From the NCBI GenBank assembly GCA_021741285.1, contig JAIOYD010000105.1, positions 1 through 5,878 of the forward strand: DNA of 5,878 bases, written 5' to 3'. The position numbers were made by a program, and so were the translations under genes. Source of the DNA: Rickettsiaceae bacterium. Lineage in GTDB: Bacteria > Pseudomonadota > Alphaproteobacteria > Rickettsiales > Rickettsiaceae. This document shows positions 5,586 through 5,878 of the stretch, in pieces (the stretch's first letter is position 1; the number at the start of each line of letters is the position of its first letter). A model generated the notes under the pieces. It was given only the letters and a program-made list of their open reading frames with translations. It did no database searches and was not told the origin of the DNA.

Positions 5586-5878
5586 ATGTATATCCCCAGT
5601 CATATTTATATCGAAAATGTTGCTGGTATTTGTACTGCTTCATGTGGAATGTGTCCCATTGAATCGAGTCCTAGAAAGGGGATTATGAGCTACGAGGCAT
5701 TCGAAATAATCGTCTCAAAGCTTTTTCCAATTAAAGATTATATTAAAATGGTAACTTTTGTAGGGCTAGGTGAAAGTTTACTTGATAAGCATATCTCGGA
5801 GAAAATTTTATTGCTCAATGAATCAGGTTTTTCTGGTATTGGTCTGGTTACTAACGCAACAGCCCTTAATGAACAAGT
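5586..5878 (+). CDS. Radical SAM enzyme, N-terminal part (3' end outside window)
   Basis: An ATG at 5586 opens a frame with no stop before the window edge, giving 97 complete codons. The start MYIPSHIYIENVAGICTAS leads into a radical SAM cluster motif with C16, C20 and C23 (CTASCGMC, CxxxCxxC). VGLGESLLD, about residues 63-71, matches the GxGEP-like SAM-binding strand, and VTNAT, near residue 90, fits the next core strand. With the cysteine motif this close to the N-terminus and no leading domain, it resembles the stand-alone or SPASM-type radical SAM enzymes found in glycan, peptide and cofactor clusters rather than the B12 type at 537. Whether a C-terminal SPASM domain exists cannot be seen. 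Its position 62 bp after the CmcI-family gene suggests membership in the same gene set. Confidence 0.85.
   Translation, partial: MYIPSHIYIENVAGICTASCGMCPIESSPRKGIMSYEAFEIIVSKLFPIKDYIKMVTFVGLGESLLDKHISEKILLLNESGFSGIGLVTNATALNEQ

Noticed and set aside
1..5878. CRISPR array, tRNA or rRNA genes
   Set aside because: No regularly spaced direct repeats, cloverleaf-like segments or rRNA-like stretches were seen on either strand.

Overview
The window is strongly AT-rich bacterial DNA with every gene on the + strand. It most resembles a glycan-modification or natural-product tailoring locus, such as a surface polysaccharide cluster, in an AT-rich Gram-negative bacterium. That placement is inferred from gene content and from the dispersed-repeat style of the spacers. 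No taxonomic marker gene is present, so the genus cannot be named.

Layout. Positions 1-176 hold the 3' end of an unrecognised gene. Positions 177-536 are a gene-free spacer containing a long imperfect hairpin (about 264-409) that looks like a miniature inverted-repeat element. Then come a B12-binding-type radical SAM enzyme with a TPR-like tail (537-2147), two adjacent homologous FkbM-family methyltransferases that each carry an N-terminal Rossmann-like module (2192-3367 and 3374-4528), a second miniature element (4534-4675) flanked by an 8-bp direct repeat, a CmcI/cephalosporin-hydroxylase-family protein (4705-5523), and the start of a second radical SAM enzyme (5586 to beyond the window end).

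How the genes may work together. All five recognisable genes belong to families whose members use, or are expected to bind, S-adenosylmethionine: two radical SAM enzymes, two FkbM methyltransferases and one CmcI-type protein with a methyltransferase fold. Spacing is tight (6 bp between the FkbM genes, 44 bp after the first gene). Removing the 4534-4675 element with one repeat copy would leave the CmcI gene close behind the second FkbM gene. One operon decorating a single glycan or metabolite is therefore plausible. No glycosyltransferase, transporter or polymerase lies in the window, so the substrate cannot be read from it.

Most worth a second look: the mobile miniature element inserted exactly at the FkbM stop codon, the hairpin element upstream of the first gene, and the paired FkbM paralogues, one of which has His where the family's KxDxEG motif has Asp.
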